DNA of 64,000 bases from Guyanagaster necrorhizus (taxonomy: Eukaryota > Basidiomycota > Agaricomycetes > Agaricales > Physalacriaceae). Positions 1 to 12,460 of this stretch are shown piece after piece. The position numbers and the translations under genes were made by a program. The notes beneath the pieces are model-generated. The model saw nothing but the letters and a program-made list of their open reading frames with translations. It had not been told where the DNA came from and ran no database searches. The DNA is taken from positions 147,056 to 211,055 of the forward strand of contig NW_025064880.1 of the NCBI RefSeq assembly GCF_019112545.1, given 5' to 3'. Positions within the stretch are counted from its first letter, which is position 1, and each line of letters starts with the position of its first letter.

Positions 1-155
1 GGGAAAAGCGGCAACCTGTTTTAGTAAAAGTCGAAACTAAAATTGGTGGTATCTGGGAATTCGTATTTTCCTTACACAGATGATAGCAAATCAATAGCAT
101 TTACTTCCATATCTACTATATTTTGAGCCTGCTTTTAGCAAGGCAAGGATCGTAT

Positions 156-1351
156 CTACAGGAACAAACGGAATGGATAGCCTCGAAAGATGTAAGCTTG
201 AGATCATAGGTAATGTGCATAGAACTTACCTCTGTTCTTGACTCTGAAAATGCTGACTAGGACAGAATAGATAATCACAATGATTCCAACCCAGAGATAG
301 ACCTGCAGCCTTTGCCGAGCAGCAGAAGTCTGATAAGGTACGATAATGGTAAGCATCAGAAAGGAAAATGCGAGGAGACCATCTACATCAAAAGATGAGC
401 AAACTACACACAGAAATAGAGAGTTGACGCACAAACTAAAGCAATGACTTGGACTTCTTGTCCAAACTGGTTCTGATACCCGCCAGCAATCCAATTACCG
501 TTTGCACCAGAGTATGGCACGTTTCTGATACGCGTAAACATGTACCCAGAAGTGAAAATAAGTGAACTCAGGATCGAGATGACAGCCCACAGCCATCGGC
601 TTTTAAGAACCGGAGCGATATAGCGAAAGATTGAGAGTGAACTCAAGAAACCAGCAATGTAGGTGCCCCAACGAGCCCAGTCAATGGGTGCCTTGTATGG
701 GATGGGGACGGGGGTATGATTGGAAAGCTGTTCCGCTAGTGGTCCTGCCTCGAAACCACTGTGGGGGAGTCAAGAATAGTACCATAGGAAACGCGAATGA
801 CATACTTGGAGAAGTCATATTTGATAGGATTATATTTCCCACTGGCAGGCTGTCGAAGACCTTGGGTTGGAGGATACATATAGACGACTGGGGCCGAGGT
901 CATCCCAAGCTGCGGAAATGACTGAGCGTGGCCAAGACATAAAGGATGGCCTACATACCTGCGAAAAGACCGTTTGACCATCGTCGAAGTCCAAGGTCCC
1001 AAAGAAATGGGTGTCGCGATGTTCCTTAGGGACGGCTGCCCAAGCTTTGGCAACTGCAGTCCATGATGGGTCGAATTCCCTGTTCAGAGTCTACAAGGTG
1101 CATAAAGCGGTGATCCACATAGATACTGACCTGCATGGTTCACATCTACGCCGCTTGTCGAGTGCTGTGAACTGGATGGCAGCAGACCAGTTGCGGTCGG
1201 AGGTGGTCAATAGTTCATACGTCTGGGCATTGAGACGAATGAGGCCGTTGCCAGCGGCAGCGAGATCGACGAGCTGGGCCTGTATATCGTCGACGGCAAG
1301 CACGACGGGGAGGAGTAAAAGAGTGGAGGCGCAGAGTGAACGCCAATACAT
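156..1351 (-). CDS. OST3: OST3/OST6 subunit of the oligosaccharyltransferase complex
   Basis: Subunit of the ER-membrane oligosaccharyltransferase that N-glycosylates nascent secretory proteins; the OST3/OST6 (TUSC3/MAGT1) subunits carry a lumenal thioredoxin-like domain that holds substrate cysteines. The first exon starts MYWRSLCASTLLLLPVVLA, a clear signal peptide, and reaches a CEPC motif of the thioredoxin CxxC type. Later exons encode a lumenal DFDDGQTVFSQLG / SAPVVYMYPPTQG segment and then about four hydrophobic helices, including IFRYIAPVLKSRWLWAVIS and a following GYMFTRIRNVPYSG loop. The last intron begins at the GTAAGT near 230 and ends at 182, giving a short exon that encodes GYPFRLFL and stops at 156-158; this resembles the YPYSFL tail of TUSC3. 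The start at 1351 fits the signal peptide. It diverges from the Pik1 gene. Exact inner splice sites are inferred. Confidence 0.9.
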
Positions 1352-1424
1352 GGATGATGGACGTGGAAGGCAAAGTTCAGTAACGTGTCGTGATCACACG
1401 GCGGCCTTGTCATCTTCTCCCTCC
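1352..1424. promoter_or_regulatory. very short divergent promoter between OST3 and PIK1
   Basis: Only 73 bp separate the OST3 start codon (1351, minus) from the PIK1 start chosen here (1425, plus), so both 5' leaders and promoters must overlap or lie within the neighbouring gene. An in-frame ATG at 1353 could extend Pik1 by about 24 residues and shrink the gap further. I see no clear TATA box. The shared-promoter reading is inferred from geometry only. Confidence 0.5.
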
Positions 1425-4400
1425 ATGTCCCATGCTCTTCTCCTCCGGCTCTTTGTCAATTATTTCTCTGTCCATGTCGCCCTTCAGTACCTTGCTCTCT
1501 ACTCGGACAACATAGGAATCACGTACTACATCACCTCGCGACTGCGCCAGCTCGACACCAAGGATCTTGCCGATGTCTGGGGCTTTGTTTGCCATCTTTT
1601 GGTGACCAGGCCATCCAAGTCTCACGCTCTGGAATGTTTTGTAGTCGATATTGCGCACCGCTCGACCCATATTGCCATGATAGTATGTCTACAATATCTT
1701 GTATCTGATTGCATTTTATTTATTTTCGTAGACCCTCTGGTTCATGCAAGCAAGTCTCCGTGATCTCTCTGGTATGCGACACGATTCCAAATCTTTCTTA
1801 ATATGCCAACGTATCCTCCATCAATGCCACGAAATTATATTTGGAGATCTTCCGCCTCCGGTTCCAGCACCCTATTCGTCCATTTGCTCTTCTTTCCAGT
1901 CTCGCTTTACTAGAAAGAAGATTAGGCATCACGTTGGACCATCCCTTGTGGGACTTGGGGTTGTACTCGCAGGCGCACCAGCTATGCCGAGGCTGACAGA
2001 AATCATGGGCCAAGTCGCTATAGAGCAGGGGAGAGTGGACGATGGGGACACAAGGTACCGGAGCATCGACCGACACGGGGACGAGGTGGCTCCTGCGGCC
2101 AGTCCAAATTTGAGTAAAGCTTCCTTGGAGTCAAGCTGTGATGATCACGATGACGCTGACGATCTCAGCGACGGATCTCAGCATACACCGTCTTCGGAAC
2201 TTATCTCTAACAAAGACAAGACCTTTAGACATCGTGCCGTCGGTCCTGCACAGACAGCTCCTTCTTTACCTTTACACCTTAGTGGAATACGAAAATCACG
2301 CCTGTCCGAGGATCCTTTGGGACAACTCGACACTGAACAAATCGTTTCACCCTATCAGTCATCCCCTTCCGTCTCCGCGTCACGTCCCCCTCCACGTTCC
2401 GTGTCGATTAGTTATGCCGATGGTCTGTTACAATCCTACGATGGATTATCCCAGACCCATCTCCTTCGAAGCCATTATTGTCGATCAGAGGTACATCTTG
2501 TTCAATATTAGTTTCTCCTCTGACAGTCTTTTAGATCCAGTTTCTGCTAGTTCTTGAAAGTATTTCAAATAGGCTTCTCGATATTCCACGGCCGGCCCGA
2601 ATAAGTGCCCTAAGAGCAGAGTTGACCGCTTTGAATCACCAACTTCCAGCTGAGGTATTTACATTTCATACGATCTACCTCTTTTTCACAAGGAAATAGG
2701 TATGCATGCCTATGTGGTGCTCTTCGTCAGATTCTCCCCGTCTCATGGGTGGATCGCAACCCCATCATCGCATCGTGCGAATTCCCCCCGGCGAAAGTGT
2801 CGTTCTCAACTCAGCCGAACGCGCCCCCTACGTACTCTTGATAGAGATCCTTCACGATGACCTCGATTTCGATCCAAACAAACGGGTCAACAAAGACGTC
2901 TTGAAAAAAATAGTTGTCAAGGAGCACGAAAAAAAGGGCACCTCCAAAGAATTGATCCCATTCCCTCCACTCTCTTCACGTCACAGTCCCAACTCTGACC
3001 CTCTCAACGATACTGACGTCGTGGCTGCTGTAGCTCATGTGTCCGCCTTTTCTCCCTTTTTTGTCTCTTCGCCTCTAACAGCTTCATCACCCGTCGAATC
3101 CGACGAAGAGATGGATCTCGTCGAGCAGCTCTATGGATCCGATCAATCTCTTCGTTCTCGGCCTATTGATCTTTCTGATTCTATAGTGCTACCTCCGACT
3201 CCAAAGAATAGGGAACTCGATATGGTTGCGTGGTCACGCTCCTCATCGGTTCCACCTTCCCCTTCACCACCAGAACACGCCGCACCCATGAACCGTGCTC
3301 TATCCATTACCTCTGATTCTTCCGCACATTTGTCACCCGTCCCTGATCACGTCGATAATAGTCCCGCCCTATCTCTTGATGAATATTCTGAACGCATGCG
3401 GACGGCTGCGATCATGCTCGCTCAGCTCAACGCCAACCTTGTTCGGGAACCTGTTACGAACGGTGCATCGTCGGAGTCCCAGTCACAATGGGGTCCCATA
3501 AGTTGGCTTCCCGGTTCCAGTTGGTTAGCAACGCCAAGAGACTATGCAACGAGACATTCCCCAGGGTTGGGTCCCCAAGATCAGTCATCGCTGCATCTCC
3601 AACCAACACGAATGCGGCTGCAACTCTCTGAAGCTTCGGCGATACGGGAGCGCATCATGCAAGAGATGCTGGCGTTGGAGGCGGAGCGGATGGAGCGGAT
3701 GAGAGAAAACCGAGAGATGGATAATCTTATACGGATAGACAATATCAGTGGAAGGAAAACTGCTGAAGACGAGGGTATTATCAGAAGAGAGATAAACAAG
3801 TCAGACCCTTCCGCGGTAGTTTTAGGTGAATCCTGGGCAGCCAAAAAGGTTTGGTTCAACCTACGTGCCTCGTTAATCGCTCATCTATCTGATAATAGAG
3901 TCGCATAAGGCATGGATCACCATATGGACATCTCGGTAATACTTTTACCACTTGCAATAGCTATATGTATGTCTGACATTCCCTCAGCGAACTGGGATTG
4001 CGTCTCGGTTATTGTCAAGACAGGCGGTGATCTTCGGCAGGAACAGCTAGCAACCCATCTCATTCGTGAGTTTCAACGAATATGGGAGGAAGAAAATTGT
4101 CAATGCTGGGCGAGATAGTAAGTCTGTCTAATACCTCATTAGTTTAGAATCAGTATTTCATTTTGATCAGTTTCCACATTCTCATAACTGGAGGCTCTTC
4201 TGGACTGGTAGAAACGATAACAGACGCACCTTCCATTCATTCAATCAAAAAAGCTGAATATGCTCGTCGGCTCGCTCAAGGTCGATTGGGCCACGTTACT
4301 TTGTTTGATCATTTCAAAAGCGTACGTCCAGTCTATTCGTTATTGTCATCTCCCGGGATCTAAATCGCCCCGCAACCAAAAAGACGTATGGTGATCCATC

Positions 4401-5143
4401 ATCAGCGAAATTCATTCGTGCTCAGAGGAATTTCGCGAAATCTCTTGCAGGTGAATGCCAAATCTGGGATTGTCCGATACTGACGTATATGCTGACCGAA
4501 GCTAGGATATTCTGTCATCACCTATCTTCTGCAGATAAAGGATCGGCACAATGGTAACATCCTTCTAGACAGGGACGGTCACCTCATACATATAGACTTT
4601 GGATTTATACTGAGCAATACGCCTGGAAACATCGGCTTTGAGGCTGCCCCGTTTAAATTTCCTCTAGAGTATATAGAAGTTTTGGGTGGTGCTACAGGCC
4701 CGTCTTTCTTAGAGTTCAGGCGGTTGTTTAAAGATGGGTTTGAAGCTGCCAGGAAGCACTGCGATAGAATCATTAGTGCGTTGCTATTGACCTTTCTCCG
4801 ACGTGTCGCTGACTTTGGTTCTAGCCCTCGTTGAGCTAATGCAAAAGGGTACGTAGGCATTGCCAAGGTTACGAGCGTGTCAGAAAGTGACCTAAAATCT
4901 TGTAGACTCCGCCCTGCCATGTTTCGCTGCTTCCGGGGAACAAACCGCCAATCAGCTACGTGAACGCTTTCAGCCCTCCTTGACACATTCGCTGATTGGA
5001 GAACATGTGGATCGTCTTATCGACAGTTCTTTGGGGTCACACTGGACGCGATTATACGACTCGGTGAGGCTTTCGCTGATTTTCCGCGTCTCCCATATTT
5101 AGGAGTCTGCCAGTTCCAATACTACTCCCAGTCTATCCTATGA
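1425..5143 (+). CDS. PIK1: phosphatidylinositol 4-kinase, Pik1 / PI4K-beta type
   Basis: Makes PI4P from phosphatidylinositol, mainly at the Golgi, where it drives secretion. The N-terminal lipid-kinase-unique region reads LLLRLFVNYFSVHVALQYL, then CHLLVTRPSKSHALECF. An intron (1683-1731) leads to TLWFMQASLRDLSGM. A long Ser/Pro-rich linker follows, then RISALRAELTALNH, the beta-type PHHRIVRIPPGESVVLNSAE block, and SPYGHLANWDCVSVIVKTGG joined across two introns (about 3849-4006). The catalytic part shows GGDLRQEQ, DRHNGNILLD and HIDFGFIL, the catalytic and metal-binding loops of PI3/PI4 kinases. The last intron ends at 5113 and leaves a tiny exon encoding FQYYSQSIL, the usual Pik1 tail. The start at 1425 (MSHALLLRLF) is the likeliest; 1353 is an in-frame alternative. 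It converges with the GT15 gene 206 bp away. Complete as far as I can see. Confidence 0.93.
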
Positions 5144-5349
5144 CAAAGTTGGTTCTCTTTTCTTTGGGTCTTTGGAGTTACCGCACATTGCATATCCACC
5201 GTATCATTATCATCTTGCATTTCGTATATTACACTTGCGTTAGCATTCTTTGAAGTAAGTCCAGGCAGGGTAGCTGGAAAGGAAAAAACAAGCAAATAAT
5301 GCTGGCAAAGGTATTGCCTTGGCTATCATGTAGATACATCCTTTGAATC

Positions 5350-7251
5350 CTAGTTAAACAGTCTATCGTACCGGTTGAGGCACGAGTATCCCTCATAGTC
5401 TGCATTTACACTGGTTAGGAGGTCACAAACTTCAGTAGGGATAGAAACCGACCGAAGTTTTGATTACTATCACACCAGCACTTTCCCCGCTTGTGAGCTT
5501 CGCCTTGAGGACAATGTTGGAAAGGTTCATGCCGATAGCCTAAACAGGATGGAGACCGGTCAACAGAAGGTTCTGCGCATACGGGAAATACTTACCAATA
5601 TCATTGAAGAAATGCTTAAAAGAACTTCAGCCGGTTCATAAAGAAGAGGCAGCACGTACTATCTGATCCTTCCTTGCAAACAACGCTGCTCCTATGCTGT
5701 GAACAGGAGCGTCACCCCATCGCTAAAGAGAATCCCTGTCATGAATCCGTAACAAAAGACTACACTAGAATGGCAAACCTCATAGTAAAATCCGCCTTTC
5801 GAATCCAGGAAGTCGAAAAATTTAGAATAGGCTTCACCTCTCCATAGATCAAGATCACCGATCTCAAAATTGCTCCAAACTACGAACTTGAGCGGTGAGG
5901 ATATAATCAAATATATCGACTTACAGTGGCATCGGTTGTACGTCAAGCCGCCATCGTCAGAGAGGAAATCCATGGCGTTATCTTTTGGTGTTATACCAGG
6001 GTTTGCTTCCAAGAATTCTAAGGCAAAGTCAGAACTGTGACTAATTATACATCGTGAGACACACCGCGAACCGCTGCCCAAAGCGTCGGAATGGTTCTCT
6101 CGTATTCGTACAAGGATACAGTGAAACCTAATGCATAGTAAAGATTGAAAGAAGGAAGACAGTGCTAAAGCATACCGTAAACCTTTTGCTGGTCTTGCAT
6201 GATCAGGAAAGGGTCGTAGTCAAGGTCACAGAAGAACTTGACGTCAGGCCTTTTGTCAATTGTCAGAACATCAACGTAAAACTTAAGATAATGTTTCCAT
6301 ACTCGACTCTGATTGAGGTGTCAGCGCGCGAGTGTAGGTGAAGTATGTGGATTTACCTCCAATAGTACTTGTACGGCTTCAAAAGCTCGTGTCTGTAAAA
6401 GAACTTGCGAATGGTTGAGAAAAAATTCGTACATATAAATTGGTATCCTCACTCCGGAGTTGAACCGGCACATATTCCGATAGCTGTGTCAAGTAAGTGT
6501 ACGTTCGAAGCACGGTAAAATTTCCACCAACGGCACGCTTCCTATACAACAATTCAGACAGATCAACGGTGTATGCAGGGATACGAACGCACCTCCATAA
6601 ATGACCTTGTTCTTCACCATATCTGCTCGAGCCTCTGATGCCTTAGCCTCGTCTATGGTCTCGGGCTGGTACCAGTGGTCATGAGGGATAAATCCAAACT
6701 TAACATCAACATCCGTAAGCTCTGAAACCCGGCTGAAAGTCGATGAGTCTCGAAAGAGTAAAAGCCAACGATGGGTCGAACCGCTTAAATTGTTCCGAAA
6801 AAGGTTGCTCATTCAAGAACACATAAGGATACCGGAACTTTTTGTTGAAACGGTCCTCCATCTGCTTCATGCTGACGATGATACCATTCAAATCACTGTT
6901 GCGTGCTGTAAAAAAAAAAATGAAAATGAGCTGCTATCAAGCAGCACGGTAACCAAGGACGCGCCGAGCATGACAATTGCTGCGGAAGCCTTCCGTCCTT
7001 GCGGTGAGGTTACATTGTTGTGAACATAGTAATCGTCGGGGACAGGAATCTGGTACGGTGGTTTTGAACCGTTCCATTGCGTCTTGATGTTGGAAAGTGA
7101 TGTCGCTTGACTGTAGCCCGGATGAGCAAAGCTCATTATGTAGTGCAGACTAATCTGTTAGAAACGTCAGTGATGGACGGTCATAGGAACCAGCAAAGTA
7201 TTTGACAATAATCCCCAGGACAAGTACAACATAACGCCAGGGCGTCATCAT
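5350..7251 (-). CDS. GT15 alpha-1,2-mannosyltransferase (Kre2/Mnt1/Ktr family), copy 1
   Basis: Golgi type II membrane enzyme that adds alpha-1,2-mannose from GDP-mannose to O- and N-glycans of wall and secreted proteins. The start MMTPWRYVVLVLGII gives a short cytosolic tail and a membrane anchor, followed by ISLHYIMSFAHPGYSQ. Family blocks occur in order: ARNSDLNGIIVSMKQMEDRFN-like, [44 protein letters not shown], TVSLYEYERTIPTLW (near 6061-6120), [61 protein letters not shown]. The C-terminus continues across introns to a CWCDSN / NFDYEGYSCLNRYD end with stop at 5350-5352. The first intron has a weak donor (GTCAAA) and is inferred by comparison with the neighbouring paralog. The gene is a tandem duplicate of the one at 7489-9300. 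Substrate and linkage specificity cannot be read from sequence. Confidence 0.88.
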
Positions 7252-7488
7252 GGTGGGCAGAGGTAAAGAGTATGAGAGAATTGAACCTGCGGCAAATTGC
7301 GCAAACAGAAAGCCTTCATAGGGTTAGGGTTCGGCCAAGTGCACAGTCATTCGTGTTGGTTACGTAGGCAATACGGACAGGTTCCATCGGCTCATGACTC
7401 CAATAATCCCATCTATTTGTACTATCGTACAACCCATAATTATAAAGTGATATTGTTAGATACAGTGGTTAATGCCAGCACGGGGGTA

Positions 7489-9300
7489 CTATGAGAACAA
7501 GTCTTCAAACTTCTTCACGCAAGAATTCGGGGAATAATCTTCGGGGAACAGTGAGTCTGTATCCATGGAAAGGTATCCATGTGGGAGCCTGTACTTACCA
7601 AAACTGTCTGCAGGATCGCATGAACACCTGCCTTCTGACCACTGATCACCCTGTGGGCAATGCTGGAATGATTCATGGCGATAACCGATATCTCGGAAGA
7701 AGTGGATCTGGTCTCTTCGAGCGAAGAGGGCAGCCGCAATGCTGTGGACTGGGGCGTCTCCCCAGCGCTGAACACACAAAGGTAGATATTTTCAGCAGCG
7801 ATGGCTAAGGACAGTAACAGATGCAACATACCTCATAATAGAAACCTCCTTTTGATTCTAAGAAATTGAAAAAGGCCTGGTAAGCCTCTGACCTCCAAAA
7901 GTCCATATCTGCAATTTCGAAATTGCTCCAGACTGTATTTACGTGTTAGTTCAGCCAGGGCGGGATCATGGTGAGAACTAACAGTGACAAAGATTATAGG
8001 TGTTCCCGCCGTTGTTAGATAGATAATCCATGGCGTTATGCGGATCAATGTAGTCGGGATGAGTTGCCATGAATTCTGTAACAGGCTGAGTTGCACTGTC
8101 AGCTTCACGGGGATTTTCACGCCACCTTTTACCGTACTCCACAACGTGGGTATCGTGGGCGCCCACTCCGTTAATGAAATTGTGAAGCCTAGTTACACAA
8201 TAAGCTTGTCACAGGTAATGATAGACATTAACTCACTATATATTTTATCGTGTTCTCGCATGTAAATGAAAGGATCGTATTTTATATCACAAAAGAACCT
8301 GACATCTGGTCTAGAAGGATAGTCAGAATAGCATGGAAGGCGGATAATATATGCGAAGCTCACTCCACTCTAGACAGATAGGATGCGATGGTCAATAAGA
8401 AGGATCATGGTCAATGGTTTCCATTTATAGCTCACCTCCAGTAGTACCGGTATGGCCGTAAAAGCTCATGATGAAAGAAGAACTGAGTGGACGTTGACGT
8501 CAGAGGTCAAGATCAGAGTACGAGTATCGGATACACTCACTCCAGAATTGAAACGGCACATGTTGCGGTAGCTGCGATTGGCAGTGAGTCAGAGAAGTCA
8601 AAGGACGGAAACTGTTCATACGGTACACTGCCTGCGGTGATGATGAATGAAGGTAACAGGTTAGAGTAACTGTGAGCTCACCGGCATAAATAATACGCTG
8701 GGCCATCATCTTCTGGCGGCCTAACCGCGCTCGGTCTTCGTCGATCCAGTCAGGCTGAACCCAATGTTCTTTGGGGATTAGTCCAAATGAAATCGGAGCT
8801 CTGCTGATGATGCTGACGCGCCTGATGAATACAGCGTCAGAAATGACGGCGGCGTTGACGATAGTGAAACAAGCCGCACTCTTTGAACGAATCCGTAAAA
8901 GGCTCGTCATTGAGTAGCACCCAAGGATAATTATAATGCCTGTTGAAGCGGTCTTCAACGGACTGCATGCTCGAGACTACTCCATTGATGTCGCTGTTTC
9001 GGGCCAGGAGGACAAACGTGGCATTGGCTCGTTCCGAAGCATTGTGATATAGCGTATCTGGGAATGCCACAGCATACGAACTGATTTCTTGAGTCTTTTC
9101 TTCGGACACATGCAGTTGTGAACCCCAGTTGCTGAGAGAGGAGATGCGCTTATAATCTTCGAAAGCGATAGACAAGATGTAATGAATGCTAATCTGTTAC
9201 GCTATTCAGTATGACGGAGATGAAGAGAGGTAGGAAAACATACGACGAGGACAAGGACGAGGGTAATGTACCGCCGCGGCGTCATCATTGGTAGATACAT
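7489..9300 (-). CDS. GT15 alpha-1,2-mannosyltransferase (Kre2/Mnt1/Ktr family), copy 2
   Basis: Paralog of the preceding gene in the same orientation, 237 bp upstream of it. It starts [19 protein letters not shown], a cytosolic tail plus signal anchor, then an intron ending in CGTAACAG and [16 protein letters not shown]. The GT15 blocks are all present: [116 protein letters not shown]. The final exon encodes [16 protein letters not shown] with stop at 7489-7491. The stretch matching copy 1 TVSLYEYERTIPTLW reads [15 protein letters not shown], a real divergence inside a conserved block. It shares a roughly 480-bp divergent intergenic region with TOM40. Family assignment is firm; individual splice sites are inferred from frame. 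Confidence 0.88.
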
Positions 9301-9783
9301 GATGGGGGGAAAAGACTGACTGGCAGTCCGGGCTATGGACGTATTGTATTAAAACGAACGCGCAGTCAAAAATAAAGTGGAGCCGCGCGAGCCGAGATCA
9401 TTACGATTTAATGCCTGAAATTGGCCTGAAAAGGGTAGTGCGCAACCTCCGCCACTGGCAACCGTGAGCTATCCGCAGCTCGGCGTCCCCCCCTGTGCCT
9501 TTCTCACCTTGATGTATACACTAACATCATTCTGAAGATAATGAAAAATTCCGTCAGCCATAACATCAAGTGGGAACTACGGAACTGCGCACCCGGTGCA
9601 TCGCTGGAAGGTGGTATCGGACGCGCAGTTCAATCGGCCTTGCACCGCCTTGTTCGAAAATAAAGAATTCGCGTAAAGAATGCTTAGGTTAGGGTTTTAC
9701 GTAACCCATTTGCTGTTGTTTGTCATCCACTTTTTTTCTCAGCTTGGGCAGCGACGAGCCCATTGCTTGCGCGTCGGTCAACA
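9301..9783. promoter_or_regulatory. divergent intergenic region between mannosyltransferase 2 and TOM40
   Basis: This 483-bp stretch separates two divergent start codons and should hold both promoters and 5' leaders. It contains a C-run near 9487-9494 and pyrimidine-rich patches on both strands, but no motif I can assign confidently. No ORF or RNA gene is apparent. Confidence 0.4.
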
Positions 9784-11054
9784 ATGGCGTCCGTATCGCT
9801 ACCCATAAAAAATGGTCTCGCTGACTCCTCTGCCTCACCGTCATCCTCGTCGACTGCCGCTTTCCCATCCAAATCTCCATTTTCTTACTACAATCGCTTT
9901 GCAAAGTGGCGGGCTGATCTTGGATTACCATTCCCAGGCAACGTTGAAAATCTCCAGAAGGAAGTCAAGGGTGCGCTATCTCTATTGCTTTCCACAGCTC
10001 TACGTGACTGACCGTTCCCTGCCCAGCGACCCATCTCACAAATTTGTTCTTCGATGGCGCTCGCGCCGACCTCACCAAGAGCATGTCCATGAACCCGCTA
10101 TTCCAAGTCACTCACTCCTTTGCATTGGGCTCACAAACATCTGCGCCTTCCTATAATTTTGGTGCCATGTTTGCGAATGAAAAAGTGGGCTTTCTGCAAC
10201 GGAACATTGATACGCCATCCTGAGACTTTACCCACAGGTATTCATGCAAGGTGGAGTGGACCACGATGGAAACGTGAATGCCCGGCTGAACCAGGGTTGG
10301 TCACCCGGAAATGTCTCCAAATTTCAGGCCCAGGTGCGTTAATCATGGCATTCGATGTGAGCCGTCTTCCTGACGCAGTATACAGATGTCATCCCAGCCG
10401 GGACACAACTTGCTCCAATTGGAGCACGATTATCAGGGACAGGACTACAGTCTGAACGGGAAAGCCGTGAACCCCTGGCCCACAGATTTGACGGGCATCT
10501 ACGTTGGCAGTTATCTGCAATCAGTGACGAAAAACCTCGCTCTTGGTGTTGAGTGCCTGTATCAGCGGCCCGCTCCTGAAATATCAGAACTCGCTACGAC
10601 CTACATTGCCAAGCTCACGGGTACGGACAAAAACTGGATAGCGACCGCAAACTTCCAACCGGCTGGTATATTGCAGGCGACGTACTGGCAAAAGTTGAGC
10701 GACAAGGTCGATGTTGCCGCCGACCTGCAGGTGATCGCTGCACCAGCCCGTCGGGACGCGATTGCAACCCTGGGTGTCAAGTACGATCTTCGGTTGGCGA
10801 CGTTCCGGGCTCAGGTCGATTCCGGGGGCAAAGTATCAGCACTGCTTGAACAGCGGTTTACCCCCACATTCACCTTTATGTTATCAGGAGAGATTGATCA
10901 CTGGAAGGTTGGTATTTCTCTTTGATCGCAGTCCATGGCCTAGCTCACTATATTGCGACAGAATGCTGCGAAAGTCGGTTTTGGGGTTATCATGGAGAGC
11001 ACGTCGCTTTCGCAAGAAGAGCTGGAGGCACAGATGGCCGTCACCCCACCATGA
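9784..11054 (+). CDS. TOM40: TOM40, mitochondrial outer-membrane import channel
   Basis: Beta-barrel pore of the TOM complex, the general entry gate for nuclear-encoded mitochondrial proteins. It starts MASVSLPIKNGLADSS with a Ser-rich leader, then FSYYNRFAKWRADLGLPFPG leads into the barrel. Exons join as VKATHLTNLFFDGARADLTK, MNPLFQVTHSFALGSQ, VFMQGGVDHDGNVNARLNQ, then a Tom40-type QAQMSSQPGHNLLQLEHDYQ using the TATACAG acceptor just before 10386. Strand-forming segments such as LTGIYVGSYLQSVTKNLALG, NWIATANFQPAGILQATYW and FTFMLSGEIDHWK follow. The last exon, AAKVGFGVIMESTSLS, carries the C-terminal beta-signal region and ends MAVTPP. About five exons, with a total length near the usual 350 or so residues of fungal Tom40. 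Confidence 0.93.
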
Positions 11055-11169
11055 TTTAATGTATTTACGACTAGATATTATTGGTGCACTTATTATTTTC
11101 GTCGTTTATACACGCTCTCTACTCATGGCTGCGGTGATTTGAATTACCGGCCCTTTGATCCTGACAGCC

Positions 11170-12061
11170 ATGGTAAACTTGCTAGAACTGCGAGACATTT
11201 CGTCCGCCAATGAGGCTCGCAACAACGAACCAATATTTACAGACATTAATCTTGTAGTAACTGCAGGTATGGGTGTCGTTTGTGCTCCAGCGTTTCTTGA
11301 CGTGTCGCAGGAGATGTGGTAGCGCTACAGGGCAAAAGTGGTTCCGGAAAGACCACATTGCTGAAATGCATAGCGCACCTAAATGTATACGATGGTCTCG
11401 TTCTATACCGTGGATCGTACGCCCTTGATATTTATGGCTAGCTTTGACTTGACTTGCTTTTTTGCAGAACACCAATGACTTATGGCCAGCATCTGCTTTC
11501 CCTACTCTAGCCTGCCGCTCACCCCTCCTCAGGCATACCTGCTTACCGTAAAAAAGTGGCCTATGTCCCCCAGCGGTCTCCCCTTCTCCCTGGTACTCCG
11601 CGGGACTTTGTGAACACGGTACTTTCATTATCTGCTAGGTCGGACAGATCCATGTCGACCTTCCAGCACATCATCGACCTAGGCGCCGCATGGAGCCTTG
11701 ATCGCAACCTCTGGGACCGTGAATGGACAAATCTATCAGGGGGAGAATCCCAGAGGATTGCACTCTCCATTGCTCTGGCATTGAATACTGCCGAAGTGCT
11801 TCTGCTAGATGGTCAGGGTATAGTGCACACTTTTCTCCCACCATTCTGATGCAAGTATGATTAGAACCTACGTCTGCTTTGGACCCAGAGCTGGTGCTGT
11901 TGGTGGAGCAGTCGTTGCTAAAGGACCTGCGCTCCGACAACACGGCGCTCAAAGCCATCGTGTGGATCACTCATTCAGATGAGCAGGCAAGTCGAGTAGG
12001 GACCCGATTCATTCAGGTTTCTGGGGGTAATTGTCATGAACAGTCCTTGCCGCCAGTATAG
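11170..12061 (+). CDS. single-domain ABC ATPase, FetA/YbbL-like
   Basis: A soluble nucleotide-binding domain of the ABC superfamily with no membrane segments. It contains Walker A GKSGSGKTT, a Q-loop region KKVAYVPQRSPLLPGTPRDF, the ABC signature LSGGESQR, Walker B running into the D-loop as LLLDEPTSALDPE (split by an intron and rejoined here), and switch histidine WITHSDEQA. Spacing and the VPQ..LLPGTPRDF block resemble bacterial FetA (YbbL), the ATPase of a putative iron exporter, rather than a drug pump. No permease partner is adjacent, so transport is unproven. One intron, 11485-11532, begins with GC instead of GT; without its removal the frame hits a TAG. Four introns in all, about 48-60 nt each. 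The start at 11170 (MVNLLELRDIS) fits a normal NBD beginning. Confidence 0.85.
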
Positions 12062-12460
12062 ATCCGAATAGATACAACCAATTTCTTTTAGTGTCGGCTG
12101 CCGTCCGCGCTTCGCTAGGTCTTGGCTTTTCAGTGCAGCGAATGATGAATGTTCCTGATTGCCGTGCATCGTAGTACCACCATACGCGGGTCCTACGGGA
12201 TAATCACTCGAACGAAGCATCTTACAAATTGTTCCATGTAATACACTACCCATGCTTGCTTGAGTTATTCGTCAAGTTTCACTGTATCGAAAGTTTGAAA
12301 GTGCTTTGTTTTGTTAACGACTCGCACCTTGGACCCTGTTCAAAAATATATTGTACATTACAAGGACACCACTATTACAATGATAGATTACATGCAGAGG
12401 AGGGTGACTATGCTTGAGGAGGGTTAATGCGAATAAAAATACAGTATGCGAAATAGCCTT
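12062..12460. other. convergent intergenic region
   Basis: About 400 bp between the stop codons of the ABC ATPase (+) and the DUF2828 gene (-). It should hold both 3' UTRs and poly(A) signals. I see no ORF, RNA gene or repeat in it. Confidence 0.6.

Noticed and set aside
9301..9783. Small gene in the gap between mannosyltransferase 2 and TOM40
   Set aside because: Open frames there are short, overlap the start of TOM40 on the other strand, and carry no family text.
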